A DNA stretch of 64,000 bases from Trichobilharzia regenti. Taxonomy: Eukaryota; Platyhelminthes; Trematoda; Strigeidida; Schistosomatidae. Below the pieces are notes generated by a model. That model was not told the origin of the DNA and ran no database searches. It saw nothing but the letters and a program-made list of their open reading frames with translations. How positions within the stretch are numbered: the stretch's first letter is position 1; every line of letters starts with the position of its first letter. Shown piece after piece: positions 11,225 to 22,353 of the stretch. A program made the translations under genes and the position numbers. The stretch lies in the NCBI GenBank assembly GCA_944472135.2, contig OX235263.1, positions 30,247,379-30,311,378 on the forward strand, given 5' to 3'.

Positions 11225-11580
11225 TGTAACGACAGAAGACAAGGGCCAGGCAACAGATCGCTTATTGAGGAAATCAAGAGACATTCATATATTTTTATAT
11301 ACATTATTATTTGTTATTATTGGCAGAGAAACAGCGTCTTCCGACTGGTTGTTTTTTCGCTGAAAGTTAATCTGCCATCTCTTTGTGGCCATTTCTTTGA
11401 AGGTTAGACCATATATCTGCGAATCATATCCGCCCGCACCAAGTCTGCTGCGACTGTTTGTAGAGTTCCTCAACGTTAGTCTTTGTTCTTGTCTTTCCAT
11501 GACCAAGATTTGGGAAGTAAACTGCTGTCTACAAATTTTGGCCAGTAGACAGCTCTCACCTCACCATAACCACTGCATCT
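11225..11580 (+). mobile_element. LTR-like repeat, copy 1 (possible solo LTR)
   Basis: Starts TGTAACGACAGAAGACAAGG and is collinear for about 350 bp with 22354-22690 (plus) and 56620-56969 (minus). The TG start and the lack of coding sequence in any copy suggest a solo LTR of a Ty3/gypsy-type element. I could not fix the 3' end or find a target duplication, so the class is inference. Confidence 0.5.
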
Positions 11581-11804
11581 GATTCGGTTTAAGCGTTGTT
11601 TACGTAGTTTTTTTAAAAAAAACAGTCGACTCATTATACACGTATTGGATATACACAATTCCATTAAGATATTTAAATACATACAGTACGTAAAACCTAT
11701 ATCCTATGAAACCTGCCTTTCTACGCTAAGAATGTGCTGCAACCACACGTATCCGATCATCATTGTCTACTTAGAATTGTTTGCATCTGATTTCATCATC
11801 GTGT

Positions 11805-12115
11805 AAGTAATTCTGTGGTCCGGCAGCGTGTTTGGACTCGGTAGATGTCGCCATTTGTTGAGTGCAGTCATCTTGAAATACCGGCTTCAGTGGCTTAGCC
11901 ATGTGCCACGGATATCATCCCAGAGGCTTCCGTACCAGTCGCTGTCCACTAGCCCTTGGTGGAAAAAAGCAGAGATGATCAGCCTAAGACATGGTGCCGT
12001 GGAATGAAGGGTATTTGTGTTAAGTTGGTATCAGTTGCTACATCCACGACTCCTTGTTTCGAATTGGTGACTTCAGACATTATCAGATTCAGCCAAGAAT
12101 CTCAATCATAGGCTC
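11805..12115 (+). mobile_element. Very degenerate RTE 3'-end relic
   Basis: Reads LKYRLQWLSHVPRISSQRLP, then WWKKAE, WYQLL and a NW-like end. This resembles the [20 protein letters not shown] ... GWKRASGG ... RLPGWGP block at the 3' end of the intact RTE at 29432-31388. Stops interrupt it and only the last ~100 codons remain. Confidence 0.55.
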
Positions 12116-12827
12116 ACATGCTTCGGTTTACTTCTTTCTTCCCTTTATGACGGTAACACAAGGTGATGAATGTGAAATAATCATGAACAAGTATACTTGC
12201 TTCCTTTCTGGATGACCTCCCTAACTTACTTTATTCTTATTTTCTTTATATAATTCTGTTTTATTACTTTTATGTAGTGCATCTCTTGTTGTCCTTAATG
12301 TACCAAGTTTGTATTTTTAATAATAATAATAATTAATAACCACTTGAGAATTACCTTTGAAACTAAAGATGATTGACATTCAATAAGCTCTTCAATCACA
12401 GTTAACAGGCGACCGCTAACAATTACAAACTATAAGAATAAAGAAAAAAAAGGAAAATTCAAAGAGTTTCATGTGTATAAAAAGAAGAAAATGTTTAAAC
12501 TATGTGCATTTTCCTGGTTAAAGTTAGCAATATTTTTAATTGAAAGTTCTCATGTTAATTTATATTGGTGATTGCTAAGTAGTCAAGCGTATACTTACAG
12601 TTTATAATCATGAGAATCAATGATTGTCAGTAATACTATGAAGTTTCAGATGTGCTTTGAGATTAATAAGAGAAAGATATCTGTCAGTAAATTCTTAAAC
12701 TTGTCCTAAAATCCCATAGAAACATCCTTTATAGATGATCATGTTTGATCTAGATTGTCTTCAATAGACACAGGGGAGTGTTATTAAAAGGTGTAATTGA
12801 TTTAAAGTTTTTTTAAGTGTTGGTTTG

Positions 12828-13205
12828 TAGGGATTTGGTTGGTTTCAGGATTTCATCATGAGCTGAAATTAGTTAGAGAACCATTGGAAAACCCGACTTG
12901 CTACACCCTACTGGTCACGACGGGTGCAGCGGGTCGGGTGTGAGGACAAATACTCGCCTAAGACATTGGCTAGCAGTCGCGCTATGTCGTGAATTGAGAG
13001 AAGTTAAAATTCAAGGACCACCGGGTCGGGTCCCGGTGGCTTAATGGTATACGAGCTCGCCTTGCAATCGGGAGGTCTTGGGTTCGAATCCCGATGGGTG
13101 CGTATTACTGAAGAGTCCCAAACTAGGACGGAACAGCTGTTCAGTACTCCCAGGTTTTCCAATGGTTCTCTAACTAATGTCAGGTCATGATGAAATCCTG
13201 ATTTA
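12828..13205 (+). mobile_element. Sm-alpha-like SINE, long fold-back copy
   Basis: The core at 13030-13205 has an A-box region (GTGGCTTAATGGTATACGAG), the B box GGTTCGAATCCC, a hammerhead region (ACTGAAGAGTCCCAAACTAG, then GACGGAA and CAGCTGTTC) and the family 3' end. In front lies a ~100-nt module at 12920-13025, also present next to the copy at 19845-20110. At the outer left, 12846-12893 is a reverse complement of the 3' end at 13152-13200. GGAA replaces GAAA and TTC replaces GTC, so the ribozyme should be dead. Confidence 0.8.
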
Positions 13206-14270
13206 AAGTTTATTTCTACAAGTGCCAACTGTATATTTGAGTCCAGTTCAATGAAGAAAGCGTGTAACAGAATTTATGCCGTGAACAGTCATGCCATTTT
13301 GTTATTTAGCTAGCACTAAGTTATCAGAAGACAAAAGAACAACTGTATAAAATAACCAGGATTATATGAGATAGATTAGTGTCTTTGAAGGTTGGATGAT
13401 GCTGTTTCTAGGTGAGAGTATGACAGTCATTACACTATGATAGAGACATTGGATGAAAGTTACTACCAAAAATTAAGGATATTTTATTGTGATCTTAAAG
13501 TGTGTATAAAGATAATCTCGCGCCAACGATTTTGAACAGTGGCTGTATCACCTCATAAATTGGGAGGAATTATAAAAGGCAGATTATTGCGTTTTAGTTC
13601 ACTGACTAACTGAATGAATCCCGCCGTTTGTTTGTTATACCTGCCTCTGCTGATTGTTATCACGGTAATGAACTCGACTGGTACGTTAATATGCCCTGTT
13701 TGTCCAGTGTACCTTCCGATTTACTGAGCCACGCAGATACCAAAAAACTAGCCTGTGACTGTAAGATGCTGTACTGTACATTTATTAGGAGAACGACATA
13801 TGATGTTTATACATTTTCTTTGCAACAATAAAGTTGGCTCATAGCTGTGAGAAATTATTCATGTACTATTTTATGCGGGATCCTATCAGTTTACTACTTC
13901 CGTATTTTTGAGGTTGTGGATGTACATTGCCAACGCATCTTAAAGTAAAACTGAAAATCTCAGGATTTGGCTGTTGCTGATATGTGGTTGAAACTGTTAT
14001 GAAACAACTTGTAAATTTGAAGAGTTCATTTGTGTAATCCACGACTGAAAATAATGACTGTATTCATGTTGAGATAGATCAGTTTGATTCTACACCTTAA
14101 TTTATGCCTCAAAAGATTCATAGTACTTATTGTTTGAAGATGTTTATTAGGAATAGCCTTCAAGACTTATTTTGAATTAATTACTTACAGTTTAACAAAA
14201 ACCTCAGTAATTTGAATAAATAAATAAATATAATTCATGAAAATATTTGTTTAAGAAAGTATTAGCTCAC

Positions 14271-14411
14271 ATCTTCAGAAATAGATAATATGCGTAAAAC
14301 AGTTGGCATTATTCTTATCCAAAAATCAAATGCTGTAGCCATAGCAGCTTTATGTTGATTTGAATTCACTGGTGACAGACTGGCAACTGTTTCACAATAA
14401 ATAGTCCATAC
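14271..14411 (-). CDS. unc80: unc80 exon (VWTIYCE block)
   Basis: 47 codons, phase 0 to phase 0. It begins VWTIYCETVASLSPVNSN and contains FDFWIRIMPTVLRI, matching the aromatic-rich block (WTVYCE ... EFWSR-TPSIL-type) near the UNC80 C-terminus. The acceptor ends TTTTTAG and the donor reads GTGAGC. Confidence 0.9.
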
Positions 14412-14515
14412 CTAAAAATGTATTTTTACAGAGAAAAGTAGAAAAAATTTCTGTAAACGAATTCAAGTTTACATATGTTGAATAAAATATTCTCTTTCTA
14501 TAGTTTGGTTTGTAA

Positions 14516-14740
14516 GGATTAGTTATGTTTTACGAGTTGATCACGGATTGATATCAGTTAGAGAACCATTGAAAACCAGGGAGTACTGGACAGCTGCTGT
14601 TTCATCCTAGTTTGGGAATCATCGGCAGTACGCACCCACTGGGTTCGAAACAGCAGCTGTCCAGTACTCCCTGGTTTTCAATGGTTCTCTAACTGATATC
14701 AATCCGTGATCAACTCGTAAAATATTCTCTAGTGACTACT
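14516..14740. repeat. Palindromic pair of Sm-alpha-like SINE ends
   Basis: Two ~75-bp arms, about 14528-14605 and 14640-14716, are nearly perfect inverted repeats around a short spacer with TTCGAA and GCACCCACTGG remnants of the tRNA-like B box. Each arm runs from the hammerhead 3' half (AGCTGTCCAGTACTCC) to the family end. The left, minus-strand arm reads CCGATGA for box 1, with GAAA still present. Both heads are joined at or near the tRNA part. Confidence 0.75.
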
Positions 14741-15089
14741 CACATATTACTGTTTATTAATAAGTAGCATAGTTTGTAAAAAAAATAACCTGATGTTACA
14801 TGATGATTTTCAATACATCATTAATTTATAGTGTTAATTTGTACCAAATTTTTAAAACAGAATTGCAGTACACACCATTAGTGTCAAACTTTTGTCTTAC
14901 AGGAAGTAACAAGCAAAGTGACTTGCATGATTATATATATATATAATCATGCACTGCGAAGCGTTCATAGCCTTTCATTTTGAAATTACCCATAAAGATG
15001 ATCCCCAGTAAGTTAGGCTTTAATTATTACAGAGATTCTCAAAAACCGGTTACATTTGCGTTTTTGTCGGAATCTGCACTAATTTCAAT

Positions 15090-15240
15090 GTCGATTTCGT
15101 CACGAACCAACATCAGTTCGCGATCATTGAAAACCAAGGGGCACTGAAGAGAGCTGCTTTATCCCAGTTTGAGATTGTGCTGGAGCTTTCAATTGCCTTT
15201 AACTCACGCTGGTTCATGACAAAATCTACACTGAAAGTTT
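15090..15240. mobile_element. Degenerate fold-back Sm-alpha-like copy
   Basis: The ends (CGTCACGAACCAACATCAGT and the reverse-complement-like ACTCACGCTGGTTCATGACA) keep the inverted arrangement of family A fold-backs. The middle holds traces of CTGCTTTATCCCAGTTTGAG. Core ribozyme bases are lost. Confidence 0.45.
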
Positions 15241-15659
15241 ACTTATCTATTTGTCGTTCAACAATATTAAGAGTATTTTGTAAATATTTCTATTCAGCTT
15301 CCTCTTATATCTCTTATTGCAGCACTGATATCCTCTGTTTTTAAGTTAACTAATTAAGTTAGGTTCCATTAAATAAGAAGCATTTAACTATTAGATAGAG
15401 ATAATGTTCTTGAATTTCAGTGATAGCAAGTCATTAAAAATTTGATTTTTGTCTCTGAATAGTTAAGCAATCAGAGTCATACATACCATTTCATAAAAGA
15501 TATATGATTACTATAAGACTATAAGACTACTCTAATGGATTTGTGTTTCCTGGTAATAGCACGTAGAAGCTAACTATAATGCATTTTATTATACTAATAA
15601 TACGCTTAGTTCAAAAGATTTTGTGATATCTACTAGTTGTTAACAATTATATAATCTGC

Positions 15660-16019
15660 GCGAACTCTGCTACGTCGTAAAGACTTCCCATAGGATTTGG
15701 GATATTGGTTTCCCTCAATGCATTCAAGAATGAAGTCCAAAGAAATTCTCGCTTCACTGAGCCTTGAGCTGTACTTTAGATACTCATTGAGTATCTTTAA
15801 CGCAAAATTTTGCTCGAAAGATTTCAATATAGAAAAAATTCCCGTTCTATATTGAAATCTTCCGAGCAAAAATTTGCTTTAAAGGTACTCAATGTGTATC
15901 TAAAGTACAGCTCAAGGCTCAGTGAAGCGAGAATTTCTTTGGACTTCATTCTTGAATGCATTGAGGAAAACCAATATCCCAAATCCTATTGGAAGTCTTT
16001 ACGATGTATCAGAGTTCGC
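15660..16019. repeat. Near-perfect 175-bp inverted repeat, coding-like arms
   Basis: Arms 15660-15834 and 15845-16019 pair along their length around a 10-nt spacer, enough for a strong cruciform or hairpin. Each arm reads outward as similar peptide sequence with SSRLSEARISLDFILECIE and NQYPKSY. On the plus strand the frame runs on to 16149. Both arms keep open frames despite base differences, so they derive from a coding element. I suspect the N-terminal region of a PLE or LINE protein, but do not recognise the domain. Confidence 0.75.
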
Positions 16020-16689
16020 CCAAATAGTAGGACACTCAAATTTGAACAGCCACTTTCCCTACCGTGGCCATCGTCACAAGAATTATATAATCAACGTCTG
16101 ATAAGGATTGTACAACATCAGTGCCCGAAATGTTGCTCTGGTATAAGTTAAAAGCCGATGTGAGCTGATGAACTCTCTTCAAGAAGCTGAAGTGAATTTA
16201 TTGGAAAGAATATTATATATTCACACTTGTCTTTAACAAGAATTGATAGTAAAGACAATAGTTATTTACATAATAATTATGATTCTATATAACCAATGCA
16301 GCAACAATTAATTCTGTATAAATGACTTATTATTTCATTGGGCAACATTATTACACTTAAGATTCCATTAATCTTGCCAATCAATTGAAAATAATAAAAA
16401 CTAAGTAAAATTTATTGAAGTTTCAGTAGTGAATAGGTTGATTATCCGAGCTAGGGTCGCTGGCTCGACCCCCCTCTTTTTCTGAGCTTAGGACCAGTTA
16501 GAAGGGTGAAAATTGAAGGAAGTCTTTGCTTTCAGCTGCAGGCTGAATGGATGAGGATGCAAAACACGGATATGATAGGCACGACAGATATTCATTAGTT
16601 TGAAATCAGTGTGGAAATCTGATGCGCTTAGCATAAGGAAAAAGATTCTGATTTTCAGCACTGATGTCAAGTATTGCTTTGATATGGTT

Positions 16690-17125
16690 CAGAGACTTGG
16701 CGTGTTACCAAAAGCATTTCCAACAGGCTTCAGACTTTCACCAGTAGCTGCTTTCTCTGGATAATGATGGTCATAAAGGATAAGCAACAAAAAACTCTGG
16801 TAACGAACCAACAAGAATCTGTTACTCCAGAAATATGCCGAAGAAATTGAGGATGGGTCGGATAGACGCTAGGGAGACCTTTGGGTGACATTGAGCGCCG
16901 GGCCGTCCAGTCGAACTCGAATGGGAAACGACGAGTGGGGAGTCCATGGATGGGAGAAGAGAAGAGTTTATGGTCAATCATGGGGCGAGCTAAAGAGGAG
17001 TGTACAGAGCAGGATGAAATAGAGATGTTCTTTTGAGGCCTTATATTCCATTCAGAACCTGAGGGAATGGTAGTTATAGTAATAACAAAATTTGCTGAGA
17101 TTATGCTGCACCCACGTTGACATAT
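16690..17125 (+). mobile_element. Degenerate SR2-like LINE 3' fragment
   Basis: The reading RMGRIDARETFG, then APGRPVELEWETTSGESMDG-like residues, matches the 3' block of SR2-type elements (GHTLR-PSGD-ARQAL-W-P-GKRRRGRP). The minus-strand frame over the same bases is a shadow. Stops and frame changes show an old copy. Confidence 0.5.
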
Positions 17126-17832
17126 CAAATTTCAGTGTGGATGCTTCGGCGATGTTCCTAATGCTTCATTTGTACGTCTTAAACCTTACATACTTATAAA
17201 GTTTCCATTCCTAATGGTTCTTTACTCCAACTCTAATTTCAATGAAATGAATTAGACCTTGCAGAAATCCTATTCCATTCATTTCATAACAATAGACAAG
17301 TCATTAATATTTAATTTATTTACCGATTAAATAACTTTCATAAAGTGCTTTGAATATTTGATAGCAGTAAACCTATCGTAAAATTACACTGAAAAATTAA
17401 ACATCATCTCCTGAGTGGAGTAGAAGCAAAATCGAAACTAAGTCCTGTTTTATAAAAAAACTGATGGGGAACATTTCTATGGAATAAATTTCAGCCCGGT
17501 AATATCAAATAATCCAGAGTGATCTTCTTATCTCAGTCCACTTGTTGTAACCATTTCCACCTTTTATTTATACATAATAATTTCCTTCGTTAATTATCAC
17601 CCCATTGACATTTTGACACTGACTAATTATTGTTAACAAACATATCAGTGCCACTTGATTGGTAAATTGTTGTGTATTGTAATAAAAATGCTATATGTAT
17701 TAGAGTAGAGCCAGAGATGAGGATCTAATTAAGGATATTTTTGTCCTGGGATATTTTAAACATTAGATTTCTGCTTCTATTTTATTGTAAGTAAATCAAA
17801 ATAAAGGTGATAATGATAAGGAAAATGCTTAC

Positions 17833-17883
17833 CTGACACAGTAGAAACACATGATACAATGAAGACATCACAGTAACAGATTG
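17833..17883 (-). CDS. unc80: unc80 micro-exon (SLYHVFLLCQ)
   Basis: 17 codons only, phase 0 to 0: QSVTVMSSLYHVFLLCQ. It continues the GFPDQQK end of the upstream exon into the VWTIYCE exon, as the SLFHAF---Q--TVY order in animal UNC80 requires. Acceptor TTTTCAG, donor GTAAGC. It is too short to be found by frame length alone. Confidence 0.88.
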
Positions 17884-17989
17884 CTGAAAACAAAAAAAAA
17901 ACAACATAAAAAATGGGGTAACTTGCACAAAATGTTGTTAATTCATATTAAGGAGAAATTCAGAATTTCAAGATGAGTAAACTCCAAGG

Positions 17990-18235
17990 TTGTGCGTCGG
18001 TGGCATATCGGTTAGGACGCTCGCCGACCATGCACATGGTCCGGGGTTCGATCCCCGGCCACGGACGCACTCCTTTACCTCTCTAAGCCAGTAATAATGC
18101 TGGTAAAGAGGAAAGGTTGGGCATGAGGCTAGCAGCCCCATCCTGTAAAATAAAAAAAAAAACTCTGCTACAGAAACTTCAAGCCACTAGCTTGAAGTCG
18201 TATGTTCCACTGGGGAACGTGAAGGGAAAAAACAT
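17990..18235 (+). mobile_element. tRNA-headed SINE, family B (most complete copy)
   Basis: The head, from GTGCGTCGGTGGCATATCGG to the B box GGTTCGATCCCCGG and GGACGCAC, can fold into a tRNA-like cloverleaf: the first and last bases pair, and the T arm is CCGGGG/CCCCGG. The body holds GGTAAAGAGGAAAGGTTGGG, ATGAGGCTAGCAGCCCC and an A-run. It ends near ATGTTCCACTGGGGAACGTG. The palindromic CGACCATGCACATGGTC replaces a normal anticodon arm, so no isotype is assigned. Confidence 0.8.
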
Positions 18236-18456
18236 TCCAAGATTACAGTTTCTCAAAACAAATTAACTCGGTGGTATTTTAATTTAATGACAAATAGAAA
18301 TGATTGCTGAGATTAGATTTCAAGTTTAAATTGTAAGTACCTTAATTCTTAATACGTATATATTCTTAGTTTGTTTGATTACTTGAGGCCAATGATAACA
18401 CGAATAACCTGTTGGTAAGGTCTTCAGTGTGATCGTAGATAAATCCCGCTAATAAG

Positions 18457-18644
18457 CTCCATTATGGATGAGATTTTATTTTGATAAAATCGCACAGCGC
18501 TGTACAGTAATATTAATATTCATATTGTCAATTAATTAATATTAATATAGCTAAATAATATTAGTACAGTTAATATTAATATCAGTTAATATTACTGTAT
18601 AACACTGTGTGATTTATCAAAATAAAATCTTATCCATAATGGAG
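18457..18644. repeat. MITE-like palindrome
   Basis: Left arm 18457-18520 starts CTCCATTATGGATGAGATTT; right arm 18588-18644 is its reverse complement with a few changes. An AT-rich centre of TAATATTAATATTA repeats lies between. There is no coding sequence. The size (~190 bp), terminal symmetry and AT centre suit a non-autonomous DNA transposon, but only this copy was seen here. Confidence 0.6.
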
Positions 18645-18779
18645 TTATGCTCTACCACAGCGCCCAAGTTTTATACTTATATCAATAACCCACTAATAAG
18701 CGACAACTCAAACGCTTAATATTGTTTGTTTATCACTCTCCGATCAGCATGTCAACAAATCACTACTGACGAACAAATA

Positions 18780-18960
18780 GTTTCGTAGGGATTTTGATTA
18801 ATTTCGATATAGATGTCGTCGCGAATCGATATCTCTTAGAGGATCATTCGCTTCTTGATGAGGTCACTGGTAATCACTGCTGAAGAGTTTCAAGCTAGGA
18901 CGAAACACCTGTTTAGTGCTGATCAGTTTTTAGTATATTAACCGTTGACTTACACTAAAC
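18780..18960 (+). mobile_element. Degenerate Sm-alpha-like SINE
   Basis: Keeps CACTGCTGAAGAGTTTCAAG, then CTAGGACGAAACACCTGTTT. The hammerhead boxes CTGAAGA and GAAA are intact with a wobble-paired stem II (GTTT/GGAC), but the cleavage triplet is lost. The left flank holds a degraded inverted end (GTCGCGAATCGATATCTCTT). Confidence 0.5.
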
Positions 18961-19259
18961 TATTCATTAACTAAAAGTCTTAGAAACTACAACAATTCTA
19001 TTTTGTTCTAAAATCTGTTAATATTTTTCTTAAAAAACTGTCGAGTGACAGTTTATAAGAAGTAAAGATTAAATTACCTTAAACTCGACAAATTTCTACA
19101 ATGCCAAAAGTATAGGTCTCATATTCTTAAGCTAACAGTTTTGTTACCCATAAGACGAAACTTGGTCATTTCATACTACTTACCCACTCATAGACTTGAT
19201 TAAAACAAGTTAATACTATAAAGAATTCAGTAAATTGCAGATTCAAGAGTAGATTTTAT

Positions 19260-19445
19260 CACAAAGACATACTAATTAGCGAATCGTTGGAAACGAAAGG
19301 CCGTTGTTCAGCTGCTCTGTTCTGGACTAATTCCATGATGAATCCAATTTGTAGAGGTGTCTAGAACTCAGGGAGAAAGAGATGTCCAGTGTTTTATGGT
19401 TTTTATAGTGTTTCCTTGGTTAGTGTCATTTCATGATGAAATTAT
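19260..19445. mobile_element. Degenerate fold-back Sm-alpha-like copy
   Basis: Inverted ends remain (GACATACTAATTAGCGAATC on the left, GGTTAGTGTCATTTCATGAT on the right) around a scrambled centre with no readable ribozyme. Confidence 0.4.
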
Positions 19446-19842
19446 ACTTCATATGAATCGAACACAATAAACCTATCGCTTACAATTAGAGAAAGCTCGG
19501 AAATCAATCGCAAGAAGTATTAGTAAGGGGGAAGACTAAAGGAAATAAGACGAAGAATCAGACTTAATCAATAAGGAAAACTGATATCATGCGTTATAAA
19601 AAATAAAAATCTATCGGGTAGGAAAATATACACTTGAAATAAATTAGATTATTATACTGACATACGATTCAAAAACGATCAAATATTTTCGAAAATGATG
19701 TGACCTAAAGAAAATTAAGTGAATTAAACTAAAAGTCAAGAAACCACTAAAATTCGCAATTTACTTGGTATACGTGTGTAACACTGATTTCACTGCCTTC
19801 TGAATGGATACAATTGACAATCAAAAACATCTAATTATCCAA

Positions 19843-20115
19843 GTGTTGGTTTGTAGGGATTTGATTGGTTTCAGGATTTCATCATGATCTGACATTAGTT
19901 AGAGAACCATTGGAAAACATGGGAGTACTGGACACCTGTTTCGTCCTAGTCTGGGATTCTTCAGCAGTACGCACCCACCGCGATTCGAACCCAGGACCTT
20001 CCGAGCTCGTATACCGCTAAGCCACTGGGACCCGATCCAATGGTCCTTGAATTCTAACTTCTGTCAATTCACGACATAGCACGACCACTAGCCAATCTCG
20101 CTGCCAGAGATACAA
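19843..20115 (-). mobile_element. Sm-alpha-like SINE, best-preserved copy
   Basis: On the minus strand: an upstream module (20030-20115) shared with the copy at 12.9-13.0 kb, the A-box region CAGTGGCTTAGCGGTATACG, the B box GGTTCGAATCGC, the hammerhead at 19925-19970, and the 3' end TCTCTAACTAATGTCAGATC ... AAATCCCTACAAACCA. This order (pol III promoter, then ribozyme, then short tail) is the Sm-alpha plan known from schistosomes. It is not inverted. Confidence 0.82.
19925..19970 (-). ncRNA. Hammerhead ribozyme with minimal stem III
   Basis: Stem I is GTACTG/CAGTAC (6 of 6). Box 1 is CTGAAGA; position 7 is the variable one, so A is allowed. Stem II is ATCC/GGAC around CAGACTA, and the GAAA box is present. 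Stem III is only ACA-GG-TGT, followed by C17 at the cut site TGTC. The one flaw is A instead of G at 10.1, which removes the G-C pair next to the core. Short stem III hammerheads of this kind are known in schistosome SINEs and PLEs and usually work best as dimers. Confidence 0.7.
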
Positions 20116-20829
20116 GACGACTTATTTTCTTGTGATTTATAAAGGCGTAAAGTGGAGACACAAGTAAGCGTAATATTTAACTGGAGATCAATAAACTATT
20201 GAGGACGCTTTTCATTTTTCTTCTGAATTGAATTATTAACTAATCCATGAGGTCACTGACTACTGGTCTGAATGTAGATCGCCTGACTAGGAATCTGGGA
20301 ATGCTAAGAATCAATGGTTGAAGAATTTTTGTGGAATGAATCTCTCTATCTCTCTCATGGTGGTTATCGAATACTGACTCCTAATTAGAATTTAAAAAGC
20401 CTAACCAACCGTCATTGAATTGCTTTCTCCCTTATACCCATGTCTCTTTATTACATTTATTTCCCTCATCCTGTGTGCTTCTTAGAAGTGTGTCAACTTC
20501 AGTTGATACATGTTAGGGAATAATATATATGAGATCATAGATCTTATTTCCACTCATTCGCATGGTAAAGGTTTTTCCTGCACTGACTTAAAAACTATAT
20601 GTTTTGTGCGAGGGCCTGTTCAGCCATCTTTCAAAGTGTGCTAAAAAGTATTTTCACTGTTGCTCAGTTGTTGTGAATCAAATCCTCCAGGCAATCAGCC
20701 ATATTTGGTCATCACTTTTTCAGATAACATAATAATAGTATTATTATAAAGAGTTGCTTCTTTGTTTTGAATTGTCACCTCACTTTAAAAGCACAAGGTC
20801 TTACAACAAACACTTCACTATACATTTTG

Positions 20830-21340
20830 TTATTATTGTTTCCTTTAATTCCTAGAGGAACATAGGGCTTCAGCCACACGTCTCCATTGTATTCGGTTCT
20901 CCACCAAAACTTTCACCTGGCTCCACGTCTGCCAACATGCGCTCATCTGCTCTTCACATGACCTCCTCCATATCACCCTCGCACTGACGACCAACTCGCC
21001 GCTTCAAATTCGCGTTCCACTGGAGCGATGGCTTGGGATGTGATGTCACTCACTTGGTGATTTTCTCAGAGTATGGCCAATCTACTTTCATTTCTTCCTG
21101 CATATTCGTTGCTCATTCGGTTCCTGGTTGGCTCATTCACAGAGATCCTTGTTGCTAGTCTTTTCTAGCCACCTGATCTTGAGTATTGAGGGAAGACAGC
21201 GGTTGATGAAGGTCTGCAGTTTGTTCGTAGTGCCCTTGGTGACGCAACGCCAAGTCTCTGATGCCCATAGTAGCACTGACTTCACATTGGAGTTAATGTA
21301 TTCTAATTTCGTCTTCTCCCAATTACCAAGCAGGGAAAAT
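20830..21340 (-). mobile_element. SR2-like RTE LINE fragment
   Basis: The minus strand carries the same 3' block as the copies at 23.2, 31.4 and 43.3 kb: GGAACATAGGGC-type end, then (inward) TLR-PS-like, KIRWL and a LQTFIN-like stretch. It stops at CACATTGGAGTT, which all relatives share. It is truncated, with several frame changes. Confidence 0.7.
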
Positions 21341-21819
21341 CAAAGTAGCTTTTGACACCAACAGAAATTATTCAGAGAACCACTGAAAAACAAGGAGCAC
21401 CAAACAGTTGCTTTGTTTCAATTTAAAACTCTCCAACAGTGTACATCCATGTCGAGGAACATGCAATTACTCCCGATATCCTAGGTTCGAATCTTATCGC
21501 TAATGTTCCTCTACTTATGACAACTCAAGATGGAGTGTAAGCTTTTACCAGAAAAATCACTTCACAGTATTACATGAAACACCTCGGTTAATTTCATATG
21601 TAACATTTAGAAAATGCACATAAAATAGGAGTAGTATTTTGCAATTAATAGTGTTCTCTGAGCTGGTTGGTAGTAGTATTTATTTGATAGTAGTATACTG
21701 AAAAAGAAAACAATTCAGTATACCAGATTATTAAAATATGTGCTTAACTACATTACTCCAGAAATGTGATACTGTCTACAACGATTAGATATTATCCCTT
21801 TTATTCAAATTCAACTTAC

Positions 21820-22009
21820 TTTCTGTTGGTCAGGAAATCCACTTAACAAAGCTTTGACTAAATCTGCTACTGAAACAACTAAGCTGAATGGTATAGGACG
21901 ACAAGATAAACCGGTCGCTTCACGTGTCAATGCCATATTCATTGTTGCACCGAGTAATAGCCAAGACAATGTACGTACTCTTTCAACCATAATGAGAAAA
22001 TCTTTTGGT
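21820..22009 (-). CDS. unc80: unc80 exon (GPKDF ... RTLSWLLLG ... GFPDQ)
   Basis: Enters in phase 2 (one base completes the Gly codon) and leaves in phase 0. It reads PKDFLIMVERVRTLSWLLLG, then ATMNMALTREATGLSCRPIP, FSLVVSVADLVKALLSGFPD and QQK. This is the best single match to animal UNC80, where GPKEF, R-R-LSWLLLG, PIP and GFPEQSK follow in the same order. The acceptor ATAAAG is weak, but only this start keeps the family frame. Confidence 0.92.
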
Positions 22010-22353
22010 CTTTATAGACATTATAGAAAGAAGAAAAATAAATAAAACCAGTACACATAGAATTAAGATAATGCTTATTGAATAACATAATATAACTCGG
22101 AAAGAAAAATATCTACAGAGAACAAAAGTTTTCTCAGTTTTATTGTGGTTTTTCGGATAACCACAAGATGAATTAGACTTAACTCTAATTAGCTGCTTTG
22201 CGACTTTGACATATGTAGTCATTTACTAGTTCATAGATGAAGATGAATGATAGAATCCTGTTGTATACACGATGGTCTATCAGTCAAATACATCCTCTTC
22301 ATCAGATTTAGGAGTACAAAGATTTTAATAGACATAATGTCCCTATATATTCT

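Larger units (their letters stand above)
7883..14270 (-). other. unc80 intron holding SINEs, LINE and LTR-like copies
   Basis: A 6.4-kb intron. Its recognisable content is listed separately: SINEs at 8.3-8.9 and 12.8-13.2 kb, an SR2-like LINE at 10.0-10.8 kb, an LTR-like repeat at 11.2-11.6 kb and an RTE relic at 11.8-12.1 kb. 8935-9995, 12120-12830 and 13215-14270 show nothing I can name. Confidence 0.6.

Noticed and set aside
16730..17128. 132-codon minus-strand protein
   Set aside because: The opposite strand over the same bases carries the recognisable LINE 3' block; the minus frame is its shadow.
17990..18070. A functional tRNA gene
   Set aside because: The B box and acceptor pairing are good, but the anticodon arm is replaced by a short palindrome. 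The same head recurs with a fixed SINE body at other sites.
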